Below are positions 47,471 to 55,312 of a DNA stretch of 64,000 nt, piece after piece; the first letter of the stretch is position 1, and the number at the start of each line of letters is the position of its first letter. The DNA is taken from assembly GCA_016194305.1 (NCBI GenBank), contig JACQBW010000011.1, forward strand, positions 1-64,000. The letters run 5' to 3'. The DNA comes from Nitrospirota bacterium. Its GTDB lineage: Bacteria > Nitrospirota > Nitrospiria > JACQBW01. A model generated the notes under the pieces. The model worked only from the letters and a program-made list of their open reading frames with translations, searched no databases and had not been told where the DNA came from. Both the position numbers and the translations under genes were made by a program.

Positions 47471-48117
47471 GTCTCGAATATTATGAGATCAATCCCGAGA
47501 AAGGAATCCCGCTTGGCTGTCTGGTGTTTATTCATGGGCTGGGAGTCAATGGGAAGGATCTCATGCCCCTTGCCGCACAGTTAAACCTTCCGCAAACGAA
47601 GTTCGTATTTCCAAATGCCCCTTTTCCGGTTGATTATTCCTACGAAGGGAGAGCCTGGTATCAGCTACCTCGGGAAAACGGAAAAGGAATTTCGATTAGT
47701 CGAAAAGGGATTATCGAACTCCTCCAAAAAATAGAATTATCCGGAATTCCCGCGAATCAGATTATTATCGGAGGATTTTCACAAGGAGCAGTCATGAGTC
47801 TGGAAGCTGGCCTCCGATATCCTAACAAGATTTGCGGGATTATCGCGTTAAGTGGTTATCTCCATGCTCCAGAACAAATTTCGATTGAAAAAAATCAAGC
47901 CAATCAGGGGATTCCGGTTCTGGTCTGCCACGGAGAAGAAGATGATGTTCTTCCTATCGAAGGGAGCCGCGAAGCCGTTCGATATCTGGAAAAAGAGGGA
48001 TACTCTGTTTCGTTTCACGAATATCCGATCGGGCACCAGGTGATTCCCGAAGAGCTGATTGTCATCCGGCAGTTTATCTTGGATTCCCTCCAGCAAGCTT
48101 TGTTTCCAGCGAAATAA
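47467..48117 (+). CDS. Carboxylesterase-like alpha/beta hydrolase
   Basis: A 216-residue serine hydrolase of the phospholipase/carboxylesterase type. The nucleophile Ser is in GGFSQGAVMSLEAG, Asp in GEEDDVLP and His in YPIGHQV, completing the triad; FIHGLGVNGKDL gives the oxyanion loop. The start is TTG, overlapping the mnmA stop. Substrate unknown; relatives hydrolyse short acyl esters or thioesters. Confidence 0.87.
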   Translation: MSLEYYEINPEKGIPLGCLVFIHGLGVNGKDLMPLAAQLNLPQTKFVFPNAPFPVDYSYEGRAWYQLPRENGKGISISRKGIIELLQKIELSGIPANQIIIGGFSQGAVMSLEAGLRYPNKICGIIALSGYLHAPEQISIEKNQANQGIPVLVCHGEEDDVLPIEGSREAVRYLEKEGYSVSFHEYPIGHQVIPEELIVIRQFILDSLQQALFPAK

Positions 48118-48128
48118 AAAAGCCTTAC

Positions 48129-48245
48129 CTAAATCGTCTTGCTCCCGGATTGGAAAGGGTCATTTTGGCTGGTCCATACCTCAAATATTGTTTGAAGCGA
48201 AGCCCTAATAAAATTTTTAACCCGAAGAATTATATTTTCATTCAT
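48129..48245 (-). pseudogene. AHSA1/SRPBCC protein, N-terminal stub
   Basis: Starting at ATG 48245, which overlaps the regulator's TGA (ATGA), the frame reads NENIILRVKNFIRASLQTIF then EVWTSQNDP and stops after 38 residues. This is the first strand and helix of an AHSA1-type SRPBCC domain (xxVxRxIxAPxxxVFexWT). The normal protein is about 150 residues, so the gene is truncated. ArsR/SdpR-type regulators are usually followed by an AHSA1 gene in just this overlapping way. Confidence 0.6.
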
Positions 48246-48574
48246 ATTTTTCCTTTCTCTAAAAGGTTTTTGAGTGCGGTGGGCCGTTGATACCAGAATT
48301 TTTCATAATATCTGATCCATTCTTCGGCGGACTTCAATGTTTCGGCATTGAGTGAAATCCGGTGAAAACTTCCTTCCCTTCTCCGTTCAATCAAATGTGC
48401 TCCTTCCAAAACCTTCAGGTGTTTTGAGACCGCGGCCAGCGACATTTTGAAGGGTTTGGCTATTTCAGAAATGGTCCGTTCTTTTACGGATACATTTCTC
48501 AAGATTGCCCTCCGGGTTGGATCTGAAACAGCGTGAAAGATAAGATCTAAATTAAGAGCCAATGATTTAACCAT
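48242..48574 (-). CDS. SdpR/ArsR-family winged-helix regulator 1
   Basis: A 110-residue regulator. FHAVSDPTRRAILRNV opens the winged helix and SLAAVSKHLKVLEGAHLIERRREGSFHRI contains the recognition helix and wing. No metal-binding cysteines are seen, as in the SdpR subgroup. The ATG at 48574 lies 7 nt after a -10 box, so the transcript is probably leaderless. Its usual AHSA1 partner survives only as a stub downstream. Confidence 0.8.
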   Translation of the reverse strand: MVKSLALNLDLIFHAVSDPTRRAILRNVSVKERTISEIAKPFKMSLAAVSKHLKVLEGAHLIERRREGSFHRISLNAETLKSAEEWIRYYEKFWYQRPTALKNLLEKGKI

Positions 48575-48621
48575 ATGGTTGAATATAAATCAAAACCGGA
48601 AAAGGAGTCAACCCAATGGTT
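48569..48621 (-). promoter_or_regulatory. promoter and twin operators of regulator 1
   Basis: Minus strand: -35 TTGACT (48611-48606), an 18-bp spacer and -10 TATATT (48587-48582), then 7 nt to the ATG. The palindrome AACCATATGGTT (48569-48580) covers the start codon and a near copy AACCCAATGGTT (48610-48621) overlaps the -35 box. Autorepression by two dimers is the simple reading. Confidence 0.65.
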
Positions 48622-48715
48622 AAATCTTGAAATGACGGATCGCAATTCGGGAGTTCTTGGGATTTTTCTAAAGTCTTCCGGAGTTTTTGGCAGCTGTGCA
48701 GTTTTAGTTAAAGGC

Positions 48716-49048
48716 TTATTTCAAAATGTGATGCAGCGCAAAATCGGCGCCAATTGCAAGGAGCGCGGATAGATTCAGCCAGGCAATCCGAGTTTTTCCA
48801 ACATTAAAAAAATAGAGGATATTAAACAGAATAAAAACCTCGGCAATATGGGAGATCGGCGCATGGAGCCAGCGCCACCTTCCGACTGCGAAGGTGAGAA
48901 AGTAAAATAGGAGTGCTCCCTGGAGACCGATCCATTCAATTCGATTCCCATGGCCTGAACGGTAGAGCCGGATGAGGGCCGCGATCAGGCAGAGCAAAAC
49001 AATTAAAAAAAGAAGCGGAAAAAGGGGCCACCAGTCTTTTACATACAT
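48716..49048 (-). CDS. Small membrane protein, unknown
   Basis: A 110-residue protein with about three to four hydrophobic segments: WWPLFPLLFLIVLLCLIAALI, LQGALLFYFLTFAVG and IAEVFILFNILYFFNV plus a C-terminal hydrophobic stretch. WLHAPISHIAEVFI and ADFALHHILK carry histidines that may matter, but I recognise no family. It is followed on the same strand by a UspA gene. Confidence 0.5.
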   Translation of the reverse strand: MYVKDWWPLFPLLFLIVLLCLIAALIRLYRSGHGNRIEWIGLQGALLFYFLTFAVGRWRWLHAPISHIAEVFILFNILYFFNVGKTRIAWLNLSALLAIGADFALHHILK

Positions 49049-49106
49049 GGTTAGAAACTCGTCATATTAAAAAGCCCCGGCAAGTTTAAACAAGAACACT
49101 TATCGA

Positions 49107-49556
49107 CTATCTGATCGTCAGGACCGGGCACTTGGCCATCCGGACTACTTTTTCGGCCACACTGCCCAGCAAAACATGTTCCACGCCGGTCCGACCATGG
49201 GTTCCCATGATAATCAGGTCGACTTTTTCCTGAACGGCTTTCATGACAATTTCCCGGGCAGGGGATCCTACAGACATGGACGCTTTGACCGGAATACCCT
49301 GCTTCCTGAGAAGGGAGGTGAAGTTCTTGATTAGAGAATCGGCAATACTTTTTAGCGCTTCACTGTTATCCACGACCATAAATGCATCGGTGGTCGTGTA
49401 AGGAAACGGTTCAATTGCATGAAAGAGATGAATTCTGGCCCCAAAACTTTTTGCGGTCATTACGGCGTATTTTAATAATCTTTCAGATTCCGGCGAAAAA
49501 TCAGTGGGCACCAGTATTTTTTTTATCTTTGCGGCAACTCTTTTTCTTCTTGCCAT
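49107..49556 (-). CDS. Universal stress protein UspA
   Basis: A 149-residue UspA domain from ATG 49556, with AAGGAG upstream; an in-frame earlier ATG at 49580 is less likely. ILVPTDFSPESERLLKYA is the first strand and helix; GTHGRTGVEHVLLGSVAEKV carries the ATP-binding G-x2-G-x9-G-S motif. It lacks the zinc ribbon of the paralogue at 8750. Confidence 0.9.
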   Translation of the reverse strand: MARRKRVAAKIKKILVPTDFSPESERLLKYAVMTAKSFGARIHLFHAIEPFPYTTTDAFMVVDNSEALKSIADSLIKNFTSLLRKQGIPVKASMSVGSPAREIVMKAVQEKVDLIIMGTHGRTGVEHVLLGSVAEKVVRMAKCPVLTIR

Positions 49557-49677
49557 TTTTTTCTCCTTGATTAAACGCATCAGTCATCATTGACTATAGA
49601 ATAATTTGTTTCCACTATGCAAACTTGGAGACAAAAGAAATGTCATGTCTGTTTTTGATGAAAACAGCCAGGGCGAA

Positions 49678-50295
49678 TCAAGCGACATAGTAAAGAATCG
49701 TGAAATAATGGCTGGCGCTTCCGGCCATTACAAAAAGGTGCCATATTCCATGACCATTTCGAATCCGGCCTTCCAATGCATAAAAAATGACTCCGATTGT
49801 ATAAAACAGTCCGCCGATAACAATCCATATTAGACCTGTTGCAGGGAGCGCACGAGAGAGCGGTTTGATTAAAAAAATGACAGTCCAGCCCATGAATATA
49901 TAAATAATGACCGGGAGAATCCGAGGCTCTTTTTTCCAGATCATCTCTTGTATCATGCCGAGGACAGCCAATAGCCAGATAATCCAAAATAATGTCCATC
50001 CGAGCGATCCCCTTAAGGTGACAAGCGTAATGGGCGTATAAGTCCCGGCTATTAAAAGATAAATAGTCAAATGTTCAAGTTTCTGAAAAATAATTTTAGT
50101 TTTCCCGCGAAAGAGATGATAAAGAGATGAAAATAAATAAAGGAGCAACAATATGGTGCCGTAAACCGTGACGCTTATGGTTTTGAGCGCATCGTCCCCT
50201 CTGAAAGAGACTGCGATCAGAACAAATAACCCTGTTGTTGAGAGGAGGAATCCAATTAGATGGGTTACAAAATTAAATCGCTCTCCTCGATCCAT
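49678..50295 (-). CDS. Hemolysin III / YqfA-family membrane protein
   Basis: A 205-residue seven-helix protein of the PAQR-related hemolysin III family. The family motifs appear as ERFNFVTHLIG, SSLYHLF, HLTIYLLIAGTYTPI and GRIRNGHGIWHLFVMAGSASHYF, which carry the Ser and His residues thought to bind zinc. Bacterial members are linked to membrane lipid balance; haemolysis is not established for most. Confidence 0.87.
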   Translation of the reverse strand: MDRGERFNFVTHLIGFLLSTTGLFVLIAVSFRGDDALKTISVTVYGTILLLLYLFSSLYHLFRGKTKIIFQKLEHLTIYLLIAGTYTPITLVTLRGSLGWTLFWIIWLLAVLGMIQEMIWKKEPRILPVIIYIFMGWTVIFLIKPLSRALPATGLIWIVIGGLFYTIGVIFYALEGRIRNGHGIWHLFVMAGSASHYFTILYYVA

Positions 50296-50599
50296 ATCTC
50301 CGGCCAGCCAATAGAGTTTGTGATCAAATGAACTTAATCAAGAGTTATTTTGGAATCATTCAAGCCAATAAAGATCTTGTAGACACAAATCGAACTGACC
50401 TATGATAACAAAAATGAATTACATTTCGATAGGGATTGACCAAATTATTTCCAGGCCGCTTCACCGACCGTAACAACCGATTATTTTAGTGGTATCATCC
50501 ATTCTTGTTAAAATCGGGGGATTTATCGTGCCATTAAACTAAGAATTCTGAGATTTCACTGAACCAGAGTTTATTCAAGGGCAGAAGGAGGATTATATT
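50296..50599. other. gap without a gene
   Basis: About 300 bp between divergent genes. I see no coding frame or stable hairpin. A possible -10 (GGTATCAT near 50490) could serve the downstream gene but lacks a good -35. Confidence 0.4.
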
Positions 50600-50956
50600 A
50601 TGGCATGGATCACAAATATGGTTATTGCCATTGTGGCGTTCTTCCATTTTTACTTTCTTATCCTCGAAATATTTTTTTGGGATACTTCTTTTGGTCGGAA
50701 AGTTTTTGCGATGACTCCTGATTACGCGAAAACCACGAAGGTGCTTGCCTCTAACCAGGGTGTTTACAACGGATTTTTGTCTGCAGGTTTGGTTTGGGGC
50801 CTGACGCTTGGTGCGGCCGGAAATTCGGTTAAGATCTTCTTCCTGGGATGTGTCATTGTTGCGGGTATATTTGGTGGATTGACCGCCAATCGCAAAATAC
50901 TCTGGATCCAGGCTCTTCCTGCCGTCATAGCCCTTGTGTTAAAATTGCTGGAGTGA
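50600..50956 (+). CDS. DUF1304-family membrane protein
   Basis: A 118-residue protein with four membrane helices, starting with MVIAIVAFFHFYFLILEIFFW and followed by KVLASNQGVYNGFLSAGLVWG, which is typical of DUF1304. Function is unknown. A strong AGAAGGAGG precedes the ATG. Confidence 0.87.
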   Translation: MAWITNMVIAIVAFFHFYFLILEIFFWDTSFGRKVFAMTPDYAKTTKVLASNQGVYNGFLSAGLVWGLTLGAAGNSVKIFFLGCVIVAGIFGGLTANRKILWIQALPAVIALVLKLLE

Positions 50957-51106
50957 CATTCATGAATCATTGATATTCTTTGAATCAGACCTTTCCTTTC
51001 CAGAAATCTACAATATCTTTAAGCAGAACTAAAAAAATGCCAAAGGCTTTATCCAAATTCTCCCAATGGTATTCTTGGCTAAAATAGAATGGAGGAAATT
51101 CACAAG

Positions 51107-52141
51107 TTGCGTTATTATCGGGTTCACAACCTGAAGGTATGGATTTTCATCTGGATTCTGGCGATAATCCATTTCAATCGCTGTGCATGGGCGGAACAGG
51201 CATTTGAAGGAACAGGACCGTTTCCTGTGCGAAACTACAGCCCGATTCAATTATTGTTTCTATCCATGCCTGCGGAAAATGCCACAACGCTTCCCCGAGG
51301 TTTATATGAGGTCAGATTTGAAGCGGTAGAAAGTAATATTCTCCTGGTCGAATCTACTCCCAAGATCAATCTCCTTCTCAAGTTTGAAACCTTTCGCTCC
51401 GAATTACAGCTTAAATATGGATTCAAAAAATCGATCGAATTGGGATTGGAAATTCCGTTTCTTGACCGCATGTGCGGTTTTCTAGATCCTTTCATCATGA
51501 GCGTGGAAGAAGGTTTCTCGAATTTAAACGCGAATCGCGTCAAGTTAGGCATAAGTTCGTTTGGAGGGTATCTGATCACTCAGAATGGAAAAACGATTCT
51601 ATCGGGTGCAGACAATGAGACGGGAATGGGCGATATTGTCTTAAGCGGAAAATGGGGACTCGTTGCCGAAGGTCTATGGCAACCTGCTTTTGCCGTTCGC
51701 GGAGCGGTCAAATTTCCAACCGGCGATTTTAGCCGGGCATTTGGTAGCGGAAGGTCAGATACGGGAATCGGTCTGGCGCTTCATAAACAGATTTATGGCC
51801 GCTGGTTTCTCTATTTTAATCAGAATGTTGTATTTCCTGGAGGTCATTTTGGATCCACTGATATCACATTGAATCCTATTTACTCGACTTCAATTGCCTG
51901 TGAATATTTATTATCGTCCCGGTTTTCTTTTACCGCTCAATTTGATTACTATTCATCTCCTTTCCATGATACGGAGTCTCACATTTTGGATAACGGCACA
52001 GCTGAATGGGTTCTGGGATTCAATTATAAGACCAGGCATCAAATAGTTTGGCAATTTTATGCGATTGAAAATTTTGAAAATCCTGAAGGCTCGGCGGCTG
52101 ATTTTTCGCTGGTCACCGATTTGACCTATCGGTTTAATTAA
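51107..52141 (+). CDS. DUF3187-like outer-membrane protein
   Basis: About 344 residues from TTG 51107, which has GGAGGAA 9 nt upstream; ATG 51089 in frame is the alternative but encloses that ribosome site and has none of its own. The signal peptide ends at CAWA. GTGPFPVRNYSPIQLLFLSM is the DUF3187 opening, followed by a strand-rich barrel, for example GDIVLSGKWGLV and AVRGAVKFPTGDF. Family function is unknown; it is probably an outer-membrane channel. Confidence 0.75.
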   Translation: MRYYRVHNLKVWIFIWILAIIHFNRCAWAEQAFEGTGPFPVRNYSPIQLLFLSMPAENATTLPRGLYEVRFEAVESNILLVESTPKINLLLKFETFRSELQLKYGFKKSIELGLEIPFLDRMCGFLDPFIMSVEEGFSNLNANRVKLGISSFGGYLITQNGKTILSGADNETGMGDIVLSGKWGLVAEGLWQPAFAVRGAVKFPTGDFSRAFGSGRSDTGIGLALHKQIYGRWFLYFNQNVVFPGGHFGSTDITLNPIYSTSIACEYLLSSRFSFTAQFDYYSSPFHDTESHILDNGTAEWVLGFNYKTRHQIVWQFYAIENFENPEGSAADFSLVTDLTYRFN

Positions 52142-52313
52142 TATTGAGTGTTTGGATATCCTGCTTTCATTTCTGAGCATACAGGGCATTCACTGAATGT
52201 CCGGATTTTCCTGATTTCAAATTACCTTGACACGATTAAGCGTCCTGGCCGATCCTGTATGGGAAGCAAGTGCTTTGGATTTTCTCTGAATATCTATCCA
52301 AACGGAGAATCGC

Positions 52314-52952
52314 ATGAAAGTGGGAGTTATAGGTTCGGGAGTGGTTGCACAGGTTTTGGGAAGTGGTTTTCTTAAACATGGTCATGATGTGATAATGGGG
52401 ACCCGAACACTGGCTCATCTGGGGGATTGGGCGAGACAACATCCAGGCACCCAAGTGGGAAGCTTTGCCGAAGCAGCGAAGTCATCCGACTTGATTGTAT
52501 TGGCGGTCAAGGGAACGGCGGCAGCGGATGCGCTAAGGGCTGCTCAGGCAGAGAATTTAAAGGGAAAAATTGTCATGGATGCGACGAATCCCATTGCAGA
52601 AACTCCGCCCGTAAATGGCGTATTGAGTCTCTTTACCACTACGAATGACTCTCTCATGGAGCGTTTGCAAAGAGAGTTTGGAAATGCACGTTTTGTTAAA
52701 GCCTTTAATTCAGTTGGGAACGCGTGTATGGTGAATCCAACGTTCAATGCGGGCAAGCCCACCATGTTCATCTGTGGGAACGATGAGGTTGCAAAAGAAA
52801 CCGTAAGTGGTATTCTTGACCAATTCGGCTGGGAAACGGCAGATATGGGTCAGGCTGAGGCTGCACGAGCGATCGAACCACTTTGTATCCTATGGTGTAT
52901 CCCCGGATTTCTTCATAATGAATGGTTTCATGCCTTTAAGCTCCTTACTTGA
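52314..52952 (+). CDS. F420-type NADP oxidoreductase-like protein
   Basis: A 212-residue Rossmann protein. MKVGVIGSGVVAQVLGSGFLKHGHDVIMGTR is the NADP-binding unit, followed by DLIVLAVKGTAAADAL, VMDATNPI and VKAFNSVGNACM, as in the NADPH:F420 reductase family. Many bacteria without F420 carry such proteins, so the real electron acceptor is unknown. No F420 genes are in this window. Confidence 0.8.
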   Translation: MKVGVIGSGVVAQVLGSGFLKHGHDVIMGTRTLAHLGDWARQHPGTQVGSFAEAAKSSDLIVLAVKGTAAADALRAAQAENLKGKIVMDATNPIAETPPVNGVLSLFTTTNDSLMERLQREFGNARFVKAFNSVGNACMVNPTFNAGKPTMFICGNDEVAKETVSGILDQFGWETADMGQAEAARAIEPLCILWCIPGFLHNEWFHAFKLLT

Positions 52953-52977
52953 TTCATCATCAATTGTTTCATCCACG

Positions 52978-53424
52978 CTATCTGATCTCCCGTCCATGTC
53001 TATCGTGATGTTCTTCAGCCTGAAAATGCCTTTCTCTGAAACGCAATTTCTGTTCACGATGATCTTCCCGGGCATGTCTTTTGATTTCTCTGATTTCTTC
53101 CATTCGATAGCGATTCAGTCCAGGGGGAATGCCAGGTCCTTCTGTGTGGACCCAGGGCCCTTTATAATACGGCGACCGGTACCAGTCTCCGCCATGGTGA
53201 TAGAAATAGACGTGTTCAAAATAAAATAAATCTTGAGGGATGCCGACAGCAATATAGGCTCTCAGGCCATCGCTGTAAACCATTCTCGGAGGGGCTTCTA
53301 AAACAATCGGCGGGGGAGCGGGCCGATTGCCAATATGAAAATCAAAGTCCACCGATTGAGCGAAAGCCGGCAATGGAAGAAATCCGCTTATGATCCATCC
53401 GAGCAGCAAAAATAAGGTTTTCAT
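52978..53424 (-). CDS. Secreted His/Arg-rich protein, unknown
   Basis: About 148 residues from ATG 53424 (AAAGG upstream). A signal peptide ends at AFAQ. The middle shows aromatic YFYHHGGDWYRSPYYKGPW, a WxxGxW-like pattern found in small envelope proteins. The last 40 residues are His/Arg/Glu-rich (HAREDHREQKLRFRERHFQ) and could bind metal or acidic polymers. It precedes another exported charged protein on the same strand. Confidence 0.55.
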   Translation of the reverse strand: MKTLFLLLGWIISGFLPLPAFAQSVDFDFHIGNRPAPPPIVLEAPPRMVYSDGLRAYIAVGIPQDLFYFEHVYFYHHGGDWYRSPYYKGPWVHTEGPGIPPGLNRYRMEEIREIKRHAREDHREQKLRFRERHFQAEEHHDRHGREIR

Positions 53425-53514
53425 AGATGAACCTTTCACAGTTCCATGAGTTTGAGGAGTCATGCCCGGATTGATGGGGAACATGACTCCTCATCCTTCT
53501 CTTGTTAAAGCAAT

Positions 53515-53982
53515 TTATTTTTCTTTATTTTCGGCTTTAACATGTCGGTCATGACGTAAATCTTTCCGATCTGCTTTTCGATCATGGCGATCTTTATGGA
53601 GAGACTTCCGGTCTTGATGAAGATCTTTTTTGTCAACTCGCAAATCTCTGCGATCTTGGTGAACATCGCGATTATCTTTTGCCAATTCGGCCTTTTCCTT
53701 TGCTACCCCCGAAGTGTTACCACTTTTCAAATCTGCAGCCAGTTCATGTCGGTCCTCGGACCGCTGTTTTAAATCGCCGATTACTTCCCGGCGATCGGCT
53801 CGGATATTTTGCTTGTCATTCGTGATATCCTGTCTGTCCCGGCGCACATCTCCATTGTCCTGACGGAGTTCCTTTTTATCCTGGTTGATATCCTGCTGAA
53901 CGGTCTGTGCGAATACCTTCGTTGAAACGGAGGCAATCATCACTCCGAGTGCGATTCCCAAAAAAAGCGTGAGTCTATTCAT
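53515..53982 (-). CDS. Exported heptad-repeat charged protein
   Basis: A 155-residue protein with a signal peptide ending near VFAQ. The mature part is almost entirely D/K/R/H/L in seven-residue units of the form xDrxxLx: QDKKELR, QDNGDVR, RDRQDIT, NDKQNIR, then later HQDRRDL, RVDKKDL, HQDRKSL, KADRKDL. About 13 units are seen with a short break at SGNTSG. It should form one long charged helix or coiled coil in the periplasm. I recognise no family. Confidence 0.55.
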   Translation of the reverse strand: MNRLTLFLGIALGVMIASVSTKVFAQTVQQDINQDKKELRQDNGDVRRDRQDITNDKQNIRADRREVIGDLKQRSEDRHELAADLKSGNTSGVAKEKAELAKDNRDVHQDRRDLRVDKKDLHQDRKSLHKDRHDRKADRKDLRHDRHVKAENKEK

Positions 53983-54141
53983 TTGAAACTCCTTTACATG
54001 CGGTTTTTAATCATGTTTCCACCTCCCGTATAGAGCAAGGTCTATGCCACGAAACCCGTTCCCCTAAACCTTGAAAATTCAATTATTTTTGTACGAGGAT
54101 GTTTCTAACCTCTGTTAACACTGACTCAAATCAGTTGTCAC

Positions 54142-54159
54142 ATGCCTCAATTGAGGCAT
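54142..54159. repeat. 18-bp perfect palindrome
   Basis: ATGCCTCAATTGAGGCAT is its own reverse complement, in the gap between the heptad-repeat gene and regulator 2. Possibly a second operator. Confidence 0.4.
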
Positions 54160-54219
54160 CTTCCCAGGAATGTCAATCAATTCATCTTTGAATGCGCTGT
54201 TGATTTTCCCTGAGATTTT

Positions 54220-54263
54220 TTGTATTATACCATTTAGTTAATTAACTAAATGGTATAATACAA
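54220..54263. promoter_or_regulatory. 44-bp perfect palindrome over the promoter of regulator 2
   Basis: Two 22-bp arms (TTGTATTATACCATTTAGTT plus AA, and the exact complement) meet at 54241/54242. The right arm contains TATAAT at 54254-54259, 5 nt before the ATG at 54265, and the left arm gives the same box on the other strand. The regulator should bind here and switch off its own leaderless transcript; divergent transcription toward the left is also possible. Confidence 0.75.
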
Positions 54264-54264
54264 T

Positions 54265-54657
54265 ATGGCAAATGATATCCTTAGCTCGACCTTTTCGGCT
54301 TTAGCCGATCCGACGCGGCGGGCAATTCTTGCGCGACTTGCTTCCGGTGCCGCTTCTGTGACAGAACTGGCAGAGCCGTTCGAGATGACTCTGCCCGCCA
54401 TATCGAAGCACCTGAAAGTCCTTGAACGGGCGGGACTGATTGCTCGCGGGCGCGAAGCGCAAAGGAGACCCTGCCGGATCGAAGGTAAACCGCTTAAAGA
54501 AGTAGCGCGTTGGGTGGAAGATTTTCGTACCTGTTGGGAGCAGAGCTTGGATCAACTGGATGCCTATATGCGAAAATTAGGAACCTCTCAAAAGAAAGAT
54601 AAGAAAAACAAACTCGGCCGCAAAAAGGAAATAAAGCCGCTCAAACGGTGGCAGTGA
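54265..54657 (+). CDS. SdpR/ArsR-family winged-helix regulator 2
   Basis: A 130-residue regulator. FSALADPTRRAILARL and MTLPAISKHLKVLERAGLIARGREAQRRP give the winged helix; no metal-site cysteine pair is present. A Lys/Arg-rich tail of 30 residues follows. The ATG is 1 nt from the 44-bp palindrome, with its -10 box 5 nt upstream, so the mRNA is likely leaderless. It overlaps the broken AHSA1 gene downstream, and then a VOC gene by context, as in many regulator-AHSA1-VOC sets. Confidence 0.83.
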   Translation: MANDILSSTFSALADPTRRAILARLASGAASVTELAEPFEMTLPAISKHLKVLERAGLIARGREAQRRPCRIEGKPLKEVARWVEDFRTCWEQSLDQLDAYMRKLGTSQKKDKKNKLGRKKEIKPLKRWQ

Positions 54658-54791
54658 AATGGCTTCCGATCAATGCATCGATAGAAGAGTGGAAGACCTT
54701 TGATGGGGGACGCGAAACCATGAAGCAGGGTTGGGACGGGAGTCTGGATCAGTTGGAAAAATACGTTGAACACCTGGAGAAATCGAAATGA
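54648..54791 (+). pseudogene. AHSA1/SRPBCC protein, C-terminal stub
   Basis: In this frame the only readable part is KWLPINASIEEWKTFDGGRE followed by TMKQGWDGSLDQLEKYVEHL. It matches the final helix of AHSA1-type SRPBCC proteins (eEw..Fe.gre.m..GW.g.LdqLe.yl). The first roughly 100 residues are lost. A GTG at 54648 in frame might still start a 47-residue peptide. Its TGA overlaps the next ATG (ATGA), so the ancestral coupling remains. Confidence 0.6.
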
Positions 54792-55210
54792 AGCCACGAA
54801 TTACTGTTATCACCCTGGGCGTCGACCATTTGGAAAGATCTCTACATTTCTATCGCGATGCGCTCGGATTTGAAACCAAAGGGATTGTCGGTCAGGAATT
54901 CGAACGTGGTGCTGTCGTCTTTTTTGATTTGCAACCCGGACTGAAACTCGCACTCTGGCCGCGTGATGAAATTGCCTATGATGCAGCCCTTTTAAAAACA
55001 CCGCGAAGTCCGACTGAACTCACCCTTGGCCACAACGTCAACAGTCGGGAAGAGGTCGACTCTGTGATGGAACTTGCGAAACGGGCGGGTGCGAAGATTA
55101 CGAAAGTGGCTCAAAAAACCTTTTGGGGCGGTTATGCTGGATATTTCCAGGATCCCGATGATCATCTCTGGGAAGTGGTCTGGAACCCCGAATGGACGAT
55201 TAAGGATTAG
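54788..55210 (+). CDS. VOC-family protein
   Basis: A 140-residue glyoxalase-like protein. ITVITLGVDHLERSLHFYRDALGFETKG and GGYAGYFQDPDDHLWEVVWNPEW mark the two halves; Glu in LWEVVW and His in LGHNV or GVDHLER could be metal ligands. The ATG overlaps the AHSA1 remnant. It probably belonged to a regulator-AHSA1-VOC operon. Confidence 0.82.
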   Translation: MKPRITVITLGVDHLERSLHFYRDALGFETKGIVGQEFERGAVVFFDLQPGLKLALWPRDEIAYDAALLKTPRSPTELTLGHNVNSREEVDSVMELAKRAGAKITKVAQKTFWGGYAGYFQDPDDHLWEVVWNPEWTIKD

Positions 55211-55312
55211 GCTCATAGTCGTTCTCAATTCTTGCCTTGAGACCAATTGACATCAAAAATGTTTGTGTGTATTCTCACCTAAAATCTCGGGATTTATCTG
55301 TGAGGAGCAAAA

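Noticed and set aside
49168-49180. TGTTCCACGCCGG inside a UspA gene as a parS half-site
   Set aside because: Symmetry is broken after the first eight bases and it lies within a coding sequence.
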